Shown here one piece after another: positions 43,546 to 52,284 of a stretch of DNA of 64,000 nt; positions within the stretch are counted from its first letter, which is position 1; each line of letters starts with the position of its first letter. A program made the position numbers and the translations under genes. The notes beneath the pieces are model-generated. The model did no database searches, had not been told where the DNA came from, and worked only from the letters and a program-made list of their open reading frames with translations. The stretch is from contig ONMI01000005.1 of NCBI GenBank assembly GCA_900318915.1, positions 1 to 64,000 on the forward strand, given 5' to 3'. The stretch comes from an uncultured Prevotellaceae bacterium. GTDB taxonomy: Bacteria; Bacteroidota; Bacteroidia; Bacteroidales; Bacteroidaceae.

Positions 43546-43706
43546 GACAAAAAACCTGAAAGTAAGCGGTTTTACTCATAGAAATATTATCAGGAAAAAC
43601 ACCGTTTTTGAGACTGTGTGCGCAAACAGCCCTTGATTTAAGTCAAGAAGAGGGCCATTTTTAAGAGAAAAGGACCGAAATAGTTGGAAACGCCCTGAAA
43701 TGGCTG
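43546..43706. other. Non-coding gap between two divergent promoters
   Basis: No gene is seen. It holds an imperfect hairpin at 43629-43655 (GCC/GGC outside, CTTGA/TCAAG inside) followed by five Ts on the plus strand, and a LacI-like half-site (TGCGCAAAC at 43619-43627) without a second half. Confidence 0.5.
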
Positions 43707-43714
43707 TACCTTTG
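43684..43714 (+). promoter_or_regulatory. Promoter of the orphan small RNA (TTG-N20-TACCTTTG)
   Basis: -33 TTG at 43684-43686 and -7 box TACCTTTG at 43707-43714, 20 nt apart, one of the best promoter matches in the window. No protein gene lies downstream on this strand. Confidence 0.75.
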
Positions 43715-43719
43715 CATCG

Positions 43720-43910
43720 TCAAAAGGTTAATAGATTGTTTAGGTTAGTAGTAATAGATTTAGGTTTTAGTTATTAGGTTAAGGTATCATTAAAGATTGT
43801 ATTTGGTTAACAAAGGCTGCCGTGAGGTTCCCTTTGATTTTGAAAAGGTTTTTAGTTAAACATAGGCTCGTACGCTGCAGCTCGCTGAAGAGTTGCAGCG
43901 TACTTTTTTT
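43720..43910 (+). ncRNA. Candidate orphan small RNA, about 190 nt
   Basis: A canonical promoter (43684-43714) and a strong terminator bound this segment. The terminator has a 14-bp stem, 43870-43883 with 43890-43903 including one wobble, followed by seven Ts. The segment contains no ATG in any plus-strand frame. It includes a hairpin CAAAGG ... CCTTTG whose tip is GCC-GTGA-GGT, a GNRA-type loop, and a repetitive A/T-rich 5' half with repeats of TTAGGTT or TTAGTTA type. The 5' end (TCAAAA near 43720) can pair with TTTTGA near 43846. The neighbours are minus-strand genes, so this is not a leader. It could be a 6S-like or Bacteroidales-specific RNA; the family is not assigned. Confidence 0.78.
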
Positions 43911-43947
43911 CGATTATTTAATTTCTGTTTAGTCTGCTTATTCCAGC

Positions 43948-44424
43948 TTATTTCTGAATAAGCACGGTGGCGTAGGCCGATATGCCCTCCTCGCGGCCTG
44001 TGAATCCGAGGCGCTCGGTGGTGGTGGCCTTGATGGAGATGCGGTCCTCATCGGTGTGCATCACCTGGGCCAGGCATGCCTTCATGGCGGGAATATGCGG
44101 ATTGAGTTTGGGATGCTCGGCACACACTGTGGCATCCACGTTGCCCAGGCGGTAACCTTTGGTGCCTATGAGCCGCATCACCTCGGCCAACAGCACCTTG
44201 CTGTCCATGCCGAGGGTAGCATCGGAGGTGTCGGGGAAGTGGTAGCCGATATCGCGCATATTGGCGGCCCCAAGCAGAGCATCAGCGATAGCGTGTATGA
44301 GCACATCGGCATCGCTATGGCCCAGCAGGCCTTTTGAATGTTCCAACCGTATGCCTCCCAACCACAGTTCGCGGTCGTCCACGAGCCGGTGCACGTCGAA
44401 TCCGAATCCTACTCTGATGTCCAT
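43948..44424 (-). CDS. ispF: 2-C-methyl-D-erythritol 2,4-cyclodiphosphate synthase
   Basis: 158 aa, full length. The metal site is seen in GFDVHRL (D10, H12) and H44 in DADVLIHAIADALLG. Other family motifs are GHSDADV, DIGYHFPDT and TTTERLGFTGREEGISA. It closes the cyclodiphosphate ring in the MEP pathway for isoprenoid precursors in the cytoplasm, working as a trimer. It lies 3 nt after porV and is probably the last gene of a FAH-porU-porV-ispF unit. The ncRNA terminator downstream faces the other way. Confidence 0.95.
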   Translation of the reverse strand: MDIRVGFGFDVHRLVDDRELWLGGIRLEHSKGLLGHSDADVLIHAIADALLGAANMRDIGYHFPDTSDATLGMDSKVLLAEVMRLIGTKGYRLGNVDATVCAEHPKLNPHIPAMKACLAQVMHTDEDRISIKATTTERLGFTGREEGISAYATVLIQK

Positions 44425-44427
44425 GTC

Positions 44428-45606
44428 TTACCTACGGTTAAAGAGGTCCTTGATGCCGTCCATATCAAAGGAGAGCGTGAAGCGCAGCGTCTGGTCGAGC
44501 GGGTTGCTCTTGGCGGTGGCTATCACATAGCCGGCATCGAGCGAGAACACGCTCATGCGGAAGCCTGCACCTACGGTGAAGTACTTACGATTACCCTTGT
44601 TGGCACTCTCATGATGGTAACCGGCACGCACGGAGAACTGGTCATGGTAGACATACTCTGCACCCACACTCCACTGTATCTCCTGCAATTCCTCCTTCAT
44701 GCCGTTGGGGGCATCGTTGAAGCTCTTGAAGATACCGCTGATGCTCGACACGTCGAAATATTCCTTCTCCAAGCGGTCCTGATACTCCTGCGAGGTCTCT
44801 TCCTCCATCTGCTTGGGATAAGTGGGCACCAACAGTTTGTTGGCGTCGGCGGCAATGGTGAAGCGGTTGTACTCGTCGACAGGTATCATGAGCGAGGCAC
44901 CCAGACGCAGGTTGGTGGGGATGAACTCGCTGTGGTCGTCGCCGCCGAAGGTGATTTTGCTACCGATGTTGCTTACATTGAGACCCAGTCCCACCTGGCA
45001 CTCCCTGGCGCCGAGATTGAGGTAGTTCTGGTAGTAGAGCGACACGTCGGCGGCAAAAGCCGAGCCGGGGCTGGTGTCCTCGGTGTAGTCGTAGGTAAGG
45101 TCGGAGTAGATCCACCTCACGGCGGCGGCCAGCGAGAACTTCTCGCTCAGCATGAGCGAGTAGGCCACATCGAGCGACATCTCATAGGGGTTGATGGTCA
45201 TATCGTTGGCACCGTCGAGCGAACTGCTCGTCATCACCTCGCCGAGCGAGAAATAGCGCAGCGAGCCCGATACAGCGCTGTAGTCGCCGATGCGGTAGTA
45301 GCCCACCAGATAGGCCAGGTCCATATCGCTCACCAGCTGGCGCAGCCACGGGGTGTAATTGAGGGCCACACCCGCCCTGGAGATGGTGAAGGGATACTTG
45401 GCGGGGTTCCAGTATTGCGACACCACGTCGGGGTCGGTGGCGGCACCCACGTCGCCCATACCGGCGGCACGGGCATCGGGAGCGATGGTTTGAGAGGTGA
45501 CCGAGGTATTCACGGGGTTGAACATATCCTCCTTGTCCTGTGCCCCTGCTGTGAGGGTGAGCAAGGCGGCAACCGCCGTGAGAAAAAACTTACATGTCCG
45601 GTTCAT
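44428..45606 (-). CDS. porV: PorV (LptO), type IX secretion outer-membrane shuttle protein
   Basis: 392 aa. Signal peptide (AVAALLTLTAGAQ), then the PorV signature TIAPDARAAGMGDVGAATDPDVVSQYWNPAKYPF and FadL-like beta-barrel repeats. In the T9SS, PorV carries cargo from the SprA pore to the attachment complex that includes PorU. It is encoded next to porU, as in other Bacteroidales. It follows porU by 55 nt and precedes ispF by 3 nt. The gene belongs with the porP-gldKLM set at the left end of the window, so at least six T9SS parts are encoded here. Confidence 0.94.
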   Translation of the reverse strand: MNRTCKFFLTAVAALLTLTAGAQDKEDMFNPVNTSVTSQTIAPDARAAGMGDVGAATDPDVVSQYWNPAKYPFTISRAGVALNYTPWLRQLVSDMDLAYLVGYYRIGDYSAVSGSLRYFSLGEVMTSSSLDGANDMTINPYEMSLDVAYSLMLSEKFSLAAAVRWIYSDLTYDYTEDTSPGSAFAADVSLYYQNYLNLGARECQVGLGLNVSNIGSKITFGGDDHSEFIPTNLRLGASLMIPVDEYNRFTIAADANKLLVPTYPKQMEEETSQEYQDRLEKEYFDVSSISGIFKSFNDAPNGMKEELQEIQWSVGAEYVYHDQFSVRAGYHHESANKGNRKYFTVGAGFRMSVFSLDAGYVIATAKSNPLDQTLRFTLSFDMDGIKDLFNRR

Positions 45607-45661
45607 TGATCAACTGTGTCTATTCTGTTTTTTTGATGTAATGTTATAACGTCGTGGAGGG

Positions 45662-48600
45662 TCAATTATTGCCTATCACAATGAGTTTCTTAGCTTTCGA
45701 TGTCCTCTTGCTTCCGTCGCAGCTCACACTCACCCGATAGAGGTAGACACCCGTCTGGAGGCGTTGTCCGCCATCGACGGTAAGGTCCCACCTCAGGGTG
45801 TAGGCTCCGTCGGTGGCCACGCCCATGTCGTGATGTTTCCACAGATGTCGGCCGCTGAGATCGAACACATCGAGTTCTACATCCATGCTGCTGCCAGTGC
45901 GGTCATGGTTGACAATAAAGGTGGTCGAGGTGGTGGCGGGATTGTCGGTGCAGGCCACACTGAAGAGCTGCGGACTGAGTCCGGGCACCACAGTAAAACT
46001 CAGTTCGGCGGTCGAGGGATTGTTCAGGATATCCCAGGCCCTGAAGCGTAGCTTATGCATGCCGGCGCTGAGTTCCGGTATGTTGAAATAGGTGCTGCCG
46101 GATGTGTAGCTGCCGAAGTCGAAGGTAAAGTTGTCGTTGAGCACATAGGTTCGCGTCATCTCGTTGTCGATGGTGAGCTCCAGGTCATGGCCGATGCCGG
46201 TGCCCGAGGCGTTGATGCCGTTTCGGTCGTTGATCACCGCCACGAAATAGGGGGTGCTGTTCACCTTGTCGCCATTGGTGAACGAAGGCGTATTGAGATA
46301 GCAGAAGATGGAGGGGCCGATGGAGTCGTTACCCAACTGGTCGGTTCCGCCGAGCACGAAGTTGTCCATGGCACCGTGTGCTATCTGCTGATGGCTGTTG
46401 TCGGCCATGTAGATGTTCATCAGGCCAGTGCCCTCGGCGTAGCGGATGTCCATCGGTACGGCGAAGGTGAAATCGAAGCGTCCGCCATGCACGCTGTCGG
46501 TGCCGCTGAAGAGCACATTGGGCCGATCGTAGTAGGTGAACGGGTTGTCGTAGGTGCCCTCGTTGAGGCGGCACACGATAAGTTCCTCGCTATCACGCAC
46601 GGTGAGGGCGGCGATGCCGTCGTAGTGGGGAAGCCGTTCGCCGGCGCTCTCCACATGTCCGACGACACGCACGGTGGAGCCGGCATGGAGTTCAGCCTTG
46701 GTGGCATCGGCCACGGCCTGGCCGTCGATGCTGTCAACCACAGCGGTGAGAGTGGGCAAACAAAGGTGCAGGGCCGGGTCGCCCAGCAGCGAGTACTGCA
46801 GTTTGTTGGCAGTCTGGTCCTTGCGGGTGGTTATCATCTCGTTTTTGGCCAGCCGCTGCGCCTCGCCCAGGGCGATGGGCTTGCCGCCCGGTGTGCTGAG
46901 CACGTGGCGCACGAAAGCCTTGTTGATGGGATCGTTGTAATTGGTGTATACCGTGCGGGTAGTGCCGAAGAAGGCCATGGAGCCGCCGTTTTTGTTGAAC
47001 AGGGCCGCCTCGCCGATATTCTCGGACGAGCCGTCGAAGGGCATGATATCACAGGAGGCGGTCACCCACAGTGGATAATGGGTATTCTGGAAATTCTGGA
47101 AGTCGCTCAGTGTGAGCACCCGCTCATGGGAGATACTGATTTCCGATCCATGGCCGCAGTAGTCGATGAGCAATGCGCCGGCCGCCTGTTGCTGCTTTAC
47201 GATTTTCGTCACATCGGGATAGGTGAAACCGGTGGAGGAGGCCACCCGCTCATAGGCATCCCAGATGACTTTCTTGACATGGTAGCCGGGATGGAGGCCG
47301 CTGATGATTTCTGCGCACTCGTTCGACACCTTCATGTGTCCGGTGCCGTCGTCATCGCCCAGAAACATCACCACATTCTGCCACGCGCCGGCCTCTTTGT
47401 TCTCGGCATAGGCGATGGTCTTGTCCACCACTGTCTTGGCCTCGTCGAGGGTGCGGCAACTGATACGGCCGATACCGATGTCGAGTTTGTCGCGTGTGAG
47501 CGGGTCTACGCCCTCGCCGTCGTCGAGATAGCCATAGTAGCCGTCATCCACATAACTGGTGGTGGCGCTGAAGGAATTCTCACTTTCCATGCAGAGCAGG
47601 AAATCGTCGGGCGAATAGCCGGTGCAGTCGGAAGTGAGCATGCGGTTGTCCCAGAATCCGTCGCCGAAGAGGAGCAGATACTTGGGCATGTCGGCCTCGT
47701 TGTCCGCCCGGTCGTAGAGCATCTTCATATAGTTGCGGTAGGCACTGGCGTCGGGGGTGCCGCTGGAGAACTCATTGAAGAGCTCATCGGCGGGCACGAT
47801 GCGCACCCGCAGTGAATCGGCCTGCTCATGATAGGCGGCCAGCCGCTCGGCCTGTGAGCGGGTTTTCTGCGAGGTGGGTATGATGATCACCATGTCGGCA
47901 GCCGTGTGGGCATGGAGATTCTGGTTGGTGATTTGGTAGACGTATTCAGGAGCCGCGAAATTGCCGGCACGCAGATTGGGCGCGGGCCGCGGCACAGGGG
48001 TGTAGAGGTCGATGTAGTCGAGCCGGGCAGGACCACCGCTCAGCACGTTGACTTTCACGGTGTCGGAGGCACGCAGGTTAGTCACGTCATAGATGGCGGT
48101 ATACTGCCCGCCCTTGTCATTGCCGCCCGGGGATATGCTCATCTGTCCCAGCAGCGAGTCGTTGAGTTCGACAGAGACTTTGGTGTTGGTGCCAGCCGTG
48201 ACCGATACAGCCAGTCGGCCGGTGTCTGAGGCGCCGGGCCGGTTCATGACATAGGTGCGCGAGGCACCGGCTGCCACAGGGTTATTCTCATAGAAGTTGC
48301 GTCCGCTGTGCAGCCACGAGAAGTTATCCACCTCGTGTAGGGTGTGATAGTCGGAGGGGGCGGGATAGTACTGCATGAAAGCCGCGCTGTCCACCTCGTT
48401 GCGTTCGGCATCGTTCTCCGTGAGGAAGTAATAGCCGTAGTCGGAATAATGGTTGCGCACGCGACGCATACTGTCGTCCGTTTTCCAGTGCACAGTGCCC
48501 TGGGCCCGGAAGAGCAGGTGTCCGTCGACATTGCACACGGGTACCTCTTTCAGGTCGTCGGTGGCCATAAGGTCGGTGCCATTGAGCTGTTCACTCAGCA

Positions 48601-49207
48601 AGGCACCGCCGTAGCCGTAAACCTTCACACGGCTCTTGTTGCTGAAACCGGCCTTGCGCAGCAGGGCATCGCTCAGTTCATAGATGCCCGTGGAGGGCAC
48701 CCTGATCTTCACCCAGCGGCCTTCGGCCAGCACCGAACTGGCAGCATAGCGTTCGGCCGGTGATGTGGCACCGGCTACTTGCAGGGCACGCCGCCCGAGC
48801 GGCCGCGCTTCCACCTGCAGCATGAAACTCACCAACATGCAGTATTTGCCGTCGCGGTAGGCCAGGGGCACAAAAGAAGCTTCCAAACTGCCTTCCTTGC
48901 GGCTCACCACCACCTGCGTATGCACCTCTGGCATCTCGGGCAGGGTGTCCTGGGTGATGGCCAGGTAACTGGCGATATCGGCAGGCGTCATCTCGATAAA
49001 CTCAGGATAGGCGATGCGCACCTGATAGGCCGAGTCGGCATATTGCCGCGGCAAGGGCAGCGAGCAGCTGAACCTGGGCAACACGGAATCAATCCTGACC
49101 TCGTCGGCGGTCAGGTTGTAGAACTGCTGGGCGCGGGCGAACGACACGCAGCCCCAAAGAGCAATTCCCAAAAAGAACAATCGGACTACTGCTTTCCTAC
49201 TTGACAT
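45662..49207 (-). CDS. porU: PorU, type IX secretion sortase (gingipain-like C25 peptidase)
   Basis: 1181 aa. Signal peptide (GIALWGCVSFARAQ), a long N-terminal region, then a C25 peptidase core with the catalytic pair H686 (DYCGHG) and C719 (TASCDIMPFD). Ig-like domains follow, and the protein ends in its own T9SS-type C-terminal domain (FIVNHDR...LQTGVYLYRVSV...KLIVIGNN pattern). PorU removes the C-terminal domain from T9SS cargo at the cell surface and links cargo to anionic LPS; its own CTD is retained. The start overlaps the FAH-family gene by 11 nt, implying translational coupling. Confidence 0.95.
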   Translation of the reverse strand: MSSRKAVVRLFFLGIALWGCVSFARAQQFYNLTADEVRIDSVLPRFSCSLPLPRQYADSAYQVRIAYPEFIEMTPADIASYLAITQDTLPEMPEVHTQVVVSRKEGSLEASFVPLAYRDGKYCMLVSFMLQVEARPLGRRALQVAGATSPAERYAASSVLAEGRWVKIRVPSTGIYELSDALLRKAGFSNKSRVKVYGYGGALLSEQLNGTDLMATDDLKEVPVCNVDGHLLFRAQGTVHWKTDDSMRRVRNHYSDYGYYFLTENDAERNEVDSAAFMQYYPAPSDYHTLHEVDNFSWLHSGRNFYENNPVAAGASRTYVMNRPGASDTGRLAVSVTAGTNTKVSVELNDSLLGQMSISPGGNDKGGQYTAIYDVTNLRASDTVKVNVLSGGPARLDYIDLYTPVPRPAPNLRAGNFAAPEYVYQITNQNLHAHTAADMVIIIPTSQKTRSQAERLAAYHEQADSLRVRIVPADELFNEFSSGTPDASAYRNYMKMLYDRADNEADMPKYLLLFGDGFWDNRMLTSDCTGYSPDDFLLCMESENSFSATTSYVDDGYYGYLDDGEGVDPLTRDKLDIGIGRISCRTLDEAKTVVDKTIAYAENKEAGAWQNVVMFLGDDDGTGHMKVSNECAEIISGLHPGYHVKKVIWDAYERVASSTGFTYPDVTKIVKQQQAAGALLIDYCGHGSEISISHERVLTLSDFQNFQNTHYPLWVTASCDIMPFDGSSENIGEAALFNKNGGSMAFFGTTRTVYTNYNDPINKAFVRHVLSTPGGKPIALGEAQRLAKNEMITTRKDQTANKLQYSLLGDPALHLCLPTLTAVVDSIDGQAVADATKAELHAGSTVRVVGHVESAGERLPHYDGIAALTVRDSEELIVCRLNEGTYDNPFTYYDRPNVLFSGTDSVHGGRFDFTFAVPMDIRYAEGTGLMNIYMADNSHQQIAHGAMDNFVLGGTDQLGNDSIGPSIFCYLNTPSFTNGDKVNSTPYFVAVINDRNGINASGTGIGHDLELTIDNEMTRTYVLNDNFTFDFGSYTSGSTYFNIPELSAGMHKLRFRAWDILNNPSTAELSFTVVPGLSPQLFSVACTDNPATTSTTFIVNHDRTGSSMDVELDVFDLSGRHLWKHHDMGVATDGAYTLRWDLTVDGGQRLQTGVYLYRVSVSCDGSKRTSKAKKLIVIGNN

Positions 49208-49814
49208 TGAATTCCAACACTTTCTTTTCTTCTATCCAGCCCTCTATGTGGTCGTCCAGCGCCACAGGTCCCACTCCGGCCGGGGTGCCGGTATAGAGCA
49301 GGTCGCCGGTCTTGAGCGTGCAGAACTGGCTCACATAGGATATGAGGAGGTCCACACTGAAGAGCATCTCCGCGGCATCGCCCCGCTGTACCACCTCGCC
49401 GTTACGCGAGAGGGTGAAGTGGAGCTGCTGCACCGGCGGCAGGGAGTCGATGGCCACCCATGTGCCTATGACAGCGGCGCCGTCGAATCCCTTGCTCAAA
49501 GCCCAGGGCAACTGCTGCTCCTTGAGCCGTCGCTGCATATCACGGGCTGTGAAGTCCACTCCCACGGTCACCGCATCGTAGTAGCGGTGGGCGAAACGCT
49601 CAGGGATGTTCTTACCCAAACGACAGATACGGACCACCAGCTCTCCTTCGTAGTCTACCCGTCCCAGATGGTCGGGCAGGAAGAAGGGCTTGCCGTCCTT
49701 GAGCAATGAGGAGTCGGGCTTGAGAAAAACCACGGGTTCCTCCTGTCTATATAACGTATCGCCCATTTCTTTATTGTGCTGGGCGTAATTCTTTCCTACT
49801 GCCAGTATCTTCAT
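49197..49814 (-). CDS. Fumarylacetoacetate hydrolase family protein (acylpyruvase-like)
   Basis: 205 aa. The FAH-fold catalytic part is present: KILAVGKNYAQHNKE, a metal-binding acidic pattern (VDYEGELVVRICRLGKNI), TVGVDFTARDMQ and LLYTGTPAGVGPV. Family members hydrolyse or decarboxylate acylpyruvates and related 2-keto acids; the short single-domain form resembles YcgM/FAHD1 acylpyruvase or oxaloacetate decarboxylase. The substrate cannot be read from sequence. It is the first gene of the porU-porV-ispF unit, with a gene overlap to porU but no obvious functional link. Confidence 0.9.
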   Translation of the reverse strand: MKILAVGKNYAQHNKEMGDTLYRQEEPVVFLKPDSSLLKDGKPFFLPDHLGRVDYEGELVVRICRLGKNIPERFAHRYYDAVTVGVDFTARDMQRRLKEQQLPWALSKGFDGAAVIGTWVAIDSLPPVQQLHFTLSRNGEVVQRGDAAEMLFSVDLLISYVSQFCTLKTGDLLYTGTPAGVGPVALDDHIEGWIEEKKVLEFNVK

Positions 49815-49856
49815 GCTGCCTCGGTATTAGTGTGACAAGTGATTTTCTTTCTCCGT

Positions 49857-49896
49857 AAAAACGACAAACGCCGGTCGCTTTTTACAACGACCGGCG
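49857..49896 (-). terminator. Terminator of the ribosomal protein/tsf operon
   Basis: Perfect 9-bp stem (49869-49877 with 49888-49896) followed on the minus strand by a T-rich tail (49857-49868). It lies 32 nt after the tsf stop. Confidence 0.85.
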
Positions 49897-49928
49897 CTAT
49901 ATCATTCATATTTAATTGCAGGGCAAAA

Positions 49929-50921
49929 TTACTCTGCGCGCAGGGTGAATCTCTTGAAGTCGACGATGCTCAGTTCCTTGTCGTTGGACTTCACATACTC
50001 GGCCACATTCATCTTGCTGTCCTGGATGAACTCCTGGTTCACGAGGCAGTTCTCCTTGAAGAACTTGGCCAGACGGCCTTTGGCGATGTTCTGGATCATC
50101 TGCTCGGGCAGGTTGGCAGCCTTCTCGGCAGCCACCTTGGTGCGGATGTCGCGGGCCTTCTCTGCCTCTTCCTCGGTGAGCCAGCCTTTGGCGATGTTGG
50201 AGCTGATGTGGTCTTCGCTGTCCACGAGGTTGGCGTTGATGCCGGCCTTGTTGATGGCGCTCACCACAGCCTTCTCCACCTGCTCTTCCTTGGTCTTCTC
50301 CACAGCCACTTTGAACTCGCTGTCCTTCACCTCCTGGGGTACGCTGGCCTCGTCGAGGGCGATGGGCTTCATGGCAGCCACCTGCATGGTAATCTGGTGT
50401 CCCACTTCCTCGTTGTCCTTGCTCAGCTGCACCATGGTGCAGAGCAGGTTGATGTTCTGGTGGTTGTAAGTGTAGATGTTCTCACCCTCAAGATACATGT
50501 ATCCGTCGAGCTCCATCTTCTCACCGGTGATACCGGAACGCTGGGTCACAGCCTCGCTCACGACAGTACCGTCGGCGAGCTTCAGGGCCTGCACCTCTTC
50601 AATCGACTTGCACTTGTTGGCCACAGCGGCGTCGAGAATCGACTGAGTCAGGGCGATGAAGTCCTTACCGTTGGCCACGAAGTCGGTCTCGCACTTCAGG
50701 GCGATGATGGCACCGAAACCGTTCTCCACCTTCACCAGCACGCAGCCGTTGGAGGTCTCACGGTCGCTGCGCTTGGCAGCGATGGCCAAACCGCGCTCAC
50801 GCACGAGCTCGATTGCTTTCTCAAGGTCACCGTCAGCCTCGGTGAGGGCTTTCTTGCAGTCCGACAGACCGGCACCGGTCATCTTGCGGAGTTTCTGTAT
50901 GTCAGCTATTGTAACAGCCAT
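49929..50921 (-). CDS. tsf: Translation elongation factor Ts
   Basis: 330 aa. The start MAVTIADIQKLRKMTGAGLSDCKKAL is the standard EF-Ts UBA-like domain with the TGAGLSDCKKAL signature. The two core domains follow, including the ALKCETDFVA motif. EF-Ts recycles EF-Tu by nucleotide exchange. It is last in the rplM-rpsI-rpsB-tsf order, 48 nt after rpsB, and is closed by the terminator at 49857-49896. Slightly longer than the E. coli protein, as usual for Bacteroidales. Confidence 0.97.
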   Translation of the reverse strand: MAVTIADIQKLRKMTGAGLSDCKKALTEADGDLEKAIELVRERGLAIAAKRSDRETSNGCVLVKVENGFGAIIALKCETDFVANGKDFIALTQSILDAAVANKCKSIEEVQALKLADGTVVSEAVTQRSGITGEKMELDGYMYLEGENIYTYNHQNINLLCTMVQLSKDNEEVGHQITMQVAAMKPIALDEASVPQEVKDSEFKVAVEKTKEEQVEKAVVSAINKAGINANLVDSEDHISSNIAKGWLTEEEAEKARDIRTKVAAEKAANLPEQMIQNIAKGRLAKFFKENCLVNQEFIQDSKMNVAEYVKSNDKELSIVDFKRFTLRAE

Positions 50922-50969
50922 TGTTGTGTTTCTTGTTTTTAATTGTGGAAATGTTGCTTTTTGTCTTAA

Positions 50970-51764
50970 TTACTCGGCGGCGGGGGCGTCCTTGCGGGCA
51001 CGGCGCTGGCGCTTGGGTTTAGCGTCGGCAGCTTCCTCACTCTGCTCCTGAGCGGCTTTCTCATCGGCCTTCTCAGCCTTGCGCTCCTCGAGACCCTCTG
51101 CGATAGCGGTGCAGCAGGCGCTCAGGATTACGTCGATGCTGTCTTTGGCATCGTCGTTGGCGGGGATGATGAAGTCGATGTCGTCGGGGTTGGAGTTGGT
51201 GTCAACGATACCGAACACGGGGATACCCAGACGGTTGGCCTCTTTCACGGCAATGTTCTCCTTCATCACGTCGACGACGAAGAGAGCGGAGGGCAGACGG
51301 GTCAGGTCGGCGATAGAACCGAGGTTCTTCTCCAGCTTGGCACGCTGACGGGTAATCTGGAGCAACTCACGCTTGGAAAGATTGGCAAAGGTGCCGTCTT
51401 CCATCAGCTTATCGATATTGGCCATCTTCTTCACAGCCTTGCGGATGGTGGGGAAGTTGGTGAGCATACCGCCCGGCCAGCGCTCAATCACGTAGGGCAT
51501 GTTGACAGCGGCAGCTTTCTCGGCCACAATATTCTTGGCTTGTTTTTTAGTAGCAACGAAGAGGACCTTCTTGCCCGACTTGGCGATCTGCTTGAGAGCC
51601 TCAGCAGCTTCGTCTATTTTGGCCACGGTTTTGTGAAGGTCGATGATGTGGATACCATTGCGCTCCATGAAGATGTAGGGAGCCATGGCGGGATTCCATT
51701 TACGGCGGAGGTGACCGAAGTGGCAGCCAGCCTCCAGCAACTGATCAAAATTTGTTCTTGACAT
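50970..51764 (-). CDS. rpsB: 30S ribosomal protein S2
   Basis: 264 aa. Motifs: LLEAGCHFGHLRRKWNPAMAPYIFMERNGIHIIDL, VLFVATKKQAKNIV, ERWPGGMLTNF and the C-terminal GIPVFGIVDTNSNPDDIDFIIPANDDA. The tail (EERKAEKADEKAAQEQSEEAADAKPKRQ pattern) is a charged, low-complexity extension, frequent in Bacteroidetes S2. The protein binds the small ribosomal subunit and, in many bacteria, controls its own operon. It lies 119 nt after rpsI; that gap has small potential hairpins but no promoter box. Confidence 0.97.
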   Translation of the reverse strand: MSRTNFDQLLEAGCHFGHLRRKWNPAMAPYIFMERNGIHIIDLHKTVAKIDEAAEALKQIAKSGKKVLFVATKKQAKNIVAEKAAAVNMPYVIERWPGGMLTNFPTIRKAVKKMANIDKLMEDGTFANLSKRELLQITRQRAKLEKNLGSIADLTRLPSALFVVDVMKENIAVKEANRLGIPVFGIVDTNSNPDDIDFIIPANDDAKDSIDVILSACCTAIAEGLEERKAEKADEKAAQEQSEEAADAKPKRQRRARKDAPAAE

Positions 51765-51883
51765 TTTGTTTGATAATTTGTTTACGTTCCTTTTAAGTTA
51801 TGATGAACCCAACCGGCGGGTAATCGCACCACACAAGGAGGCAGCGAGTCGCGCCAGTTTGGATGCTAAACAGCCGTTGAATA
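51765..51883 (-). other. Leader between rpsI and rpsB
   Basis: A 119-nt gap with no ORF and no TAnnTTTG box. It can form a small stem (ACCC/GGGT at 51807-51821). Autoregulation of rpsB-tsf by S2 is known in other bacteria, but no clear counterpart is visible, so this is only noted as a candidate leader. Confidence 0.25.
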
Positions 51884-52276
51884 TTAACGCTTGCTGAACT
51901 GGAAGCGACGACGGGCTTTGGGCTGACCCGGCTTCTTGCGCTCCACGGCGCGGGAGTCGCGGGTAAGGAAGCCATGGTCCTTGAGGTTCTTCTTGTCTTC
52001 CTCGTTCACCTTTACAAGTGCGCGGGCGATGGCAAGGCGAAGAGCCTGGCTCTGACCAGTGAAGCCACCACCGTCGAGGTTCACCTTGATGTCGTATTTC
52101 TCAGCTACCTCAAGCAGGTTGAGCGGCTGCTTCACCACATACTGCAGAATGGCTGAGGGGAAATATTCAGTAATATCCTTCTTGTTGATGGTTATCTTGC
52201 CTGTGCCTTCCGTTTTCAAGTAAACACGTGCCACAGCACTCTTACGGCGACCTATTGCATTATATACTTCTGCCAT
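51884..52276 (-). CDS. rpsI: 30S ribosomal protein S9
   Basis: 130 aa, full length. The start is AEVYNAIGRRKSAVARVYLKTEG and the end is RDSRAVERKKPGQPKARRRFQFSKR, the conserved basic tail that reaches the P-site tRNA. GGGFTGQSQALRLAIARAL is also conserved. It lies 8 nt after rplM and is part of the same transcript. No oddities. Confidence 0.98.
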   Translation of the reverse strand: MAEVYNAIGRRKSAVARVYLKTEGTGKITINKKDITEYFPSAILQYVVKQPLNLLEVAEKYDIKVNLDGGGFTGQSQALRLAIARALVKVNEEDKKNLKDHGFLTRDSRAVERKKPGQPKARRRFQFSKR

Positions 52277-52284
52277 TGTTGTGA

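Noticed and set aside
43619..43627. A LacI-like half-site (TGCGCAAAC) upstream of the small RNA
   Set aside because: Only one half is present and the rest of the palindrome is missing, so it is not counted as an operator of the starch regulator.
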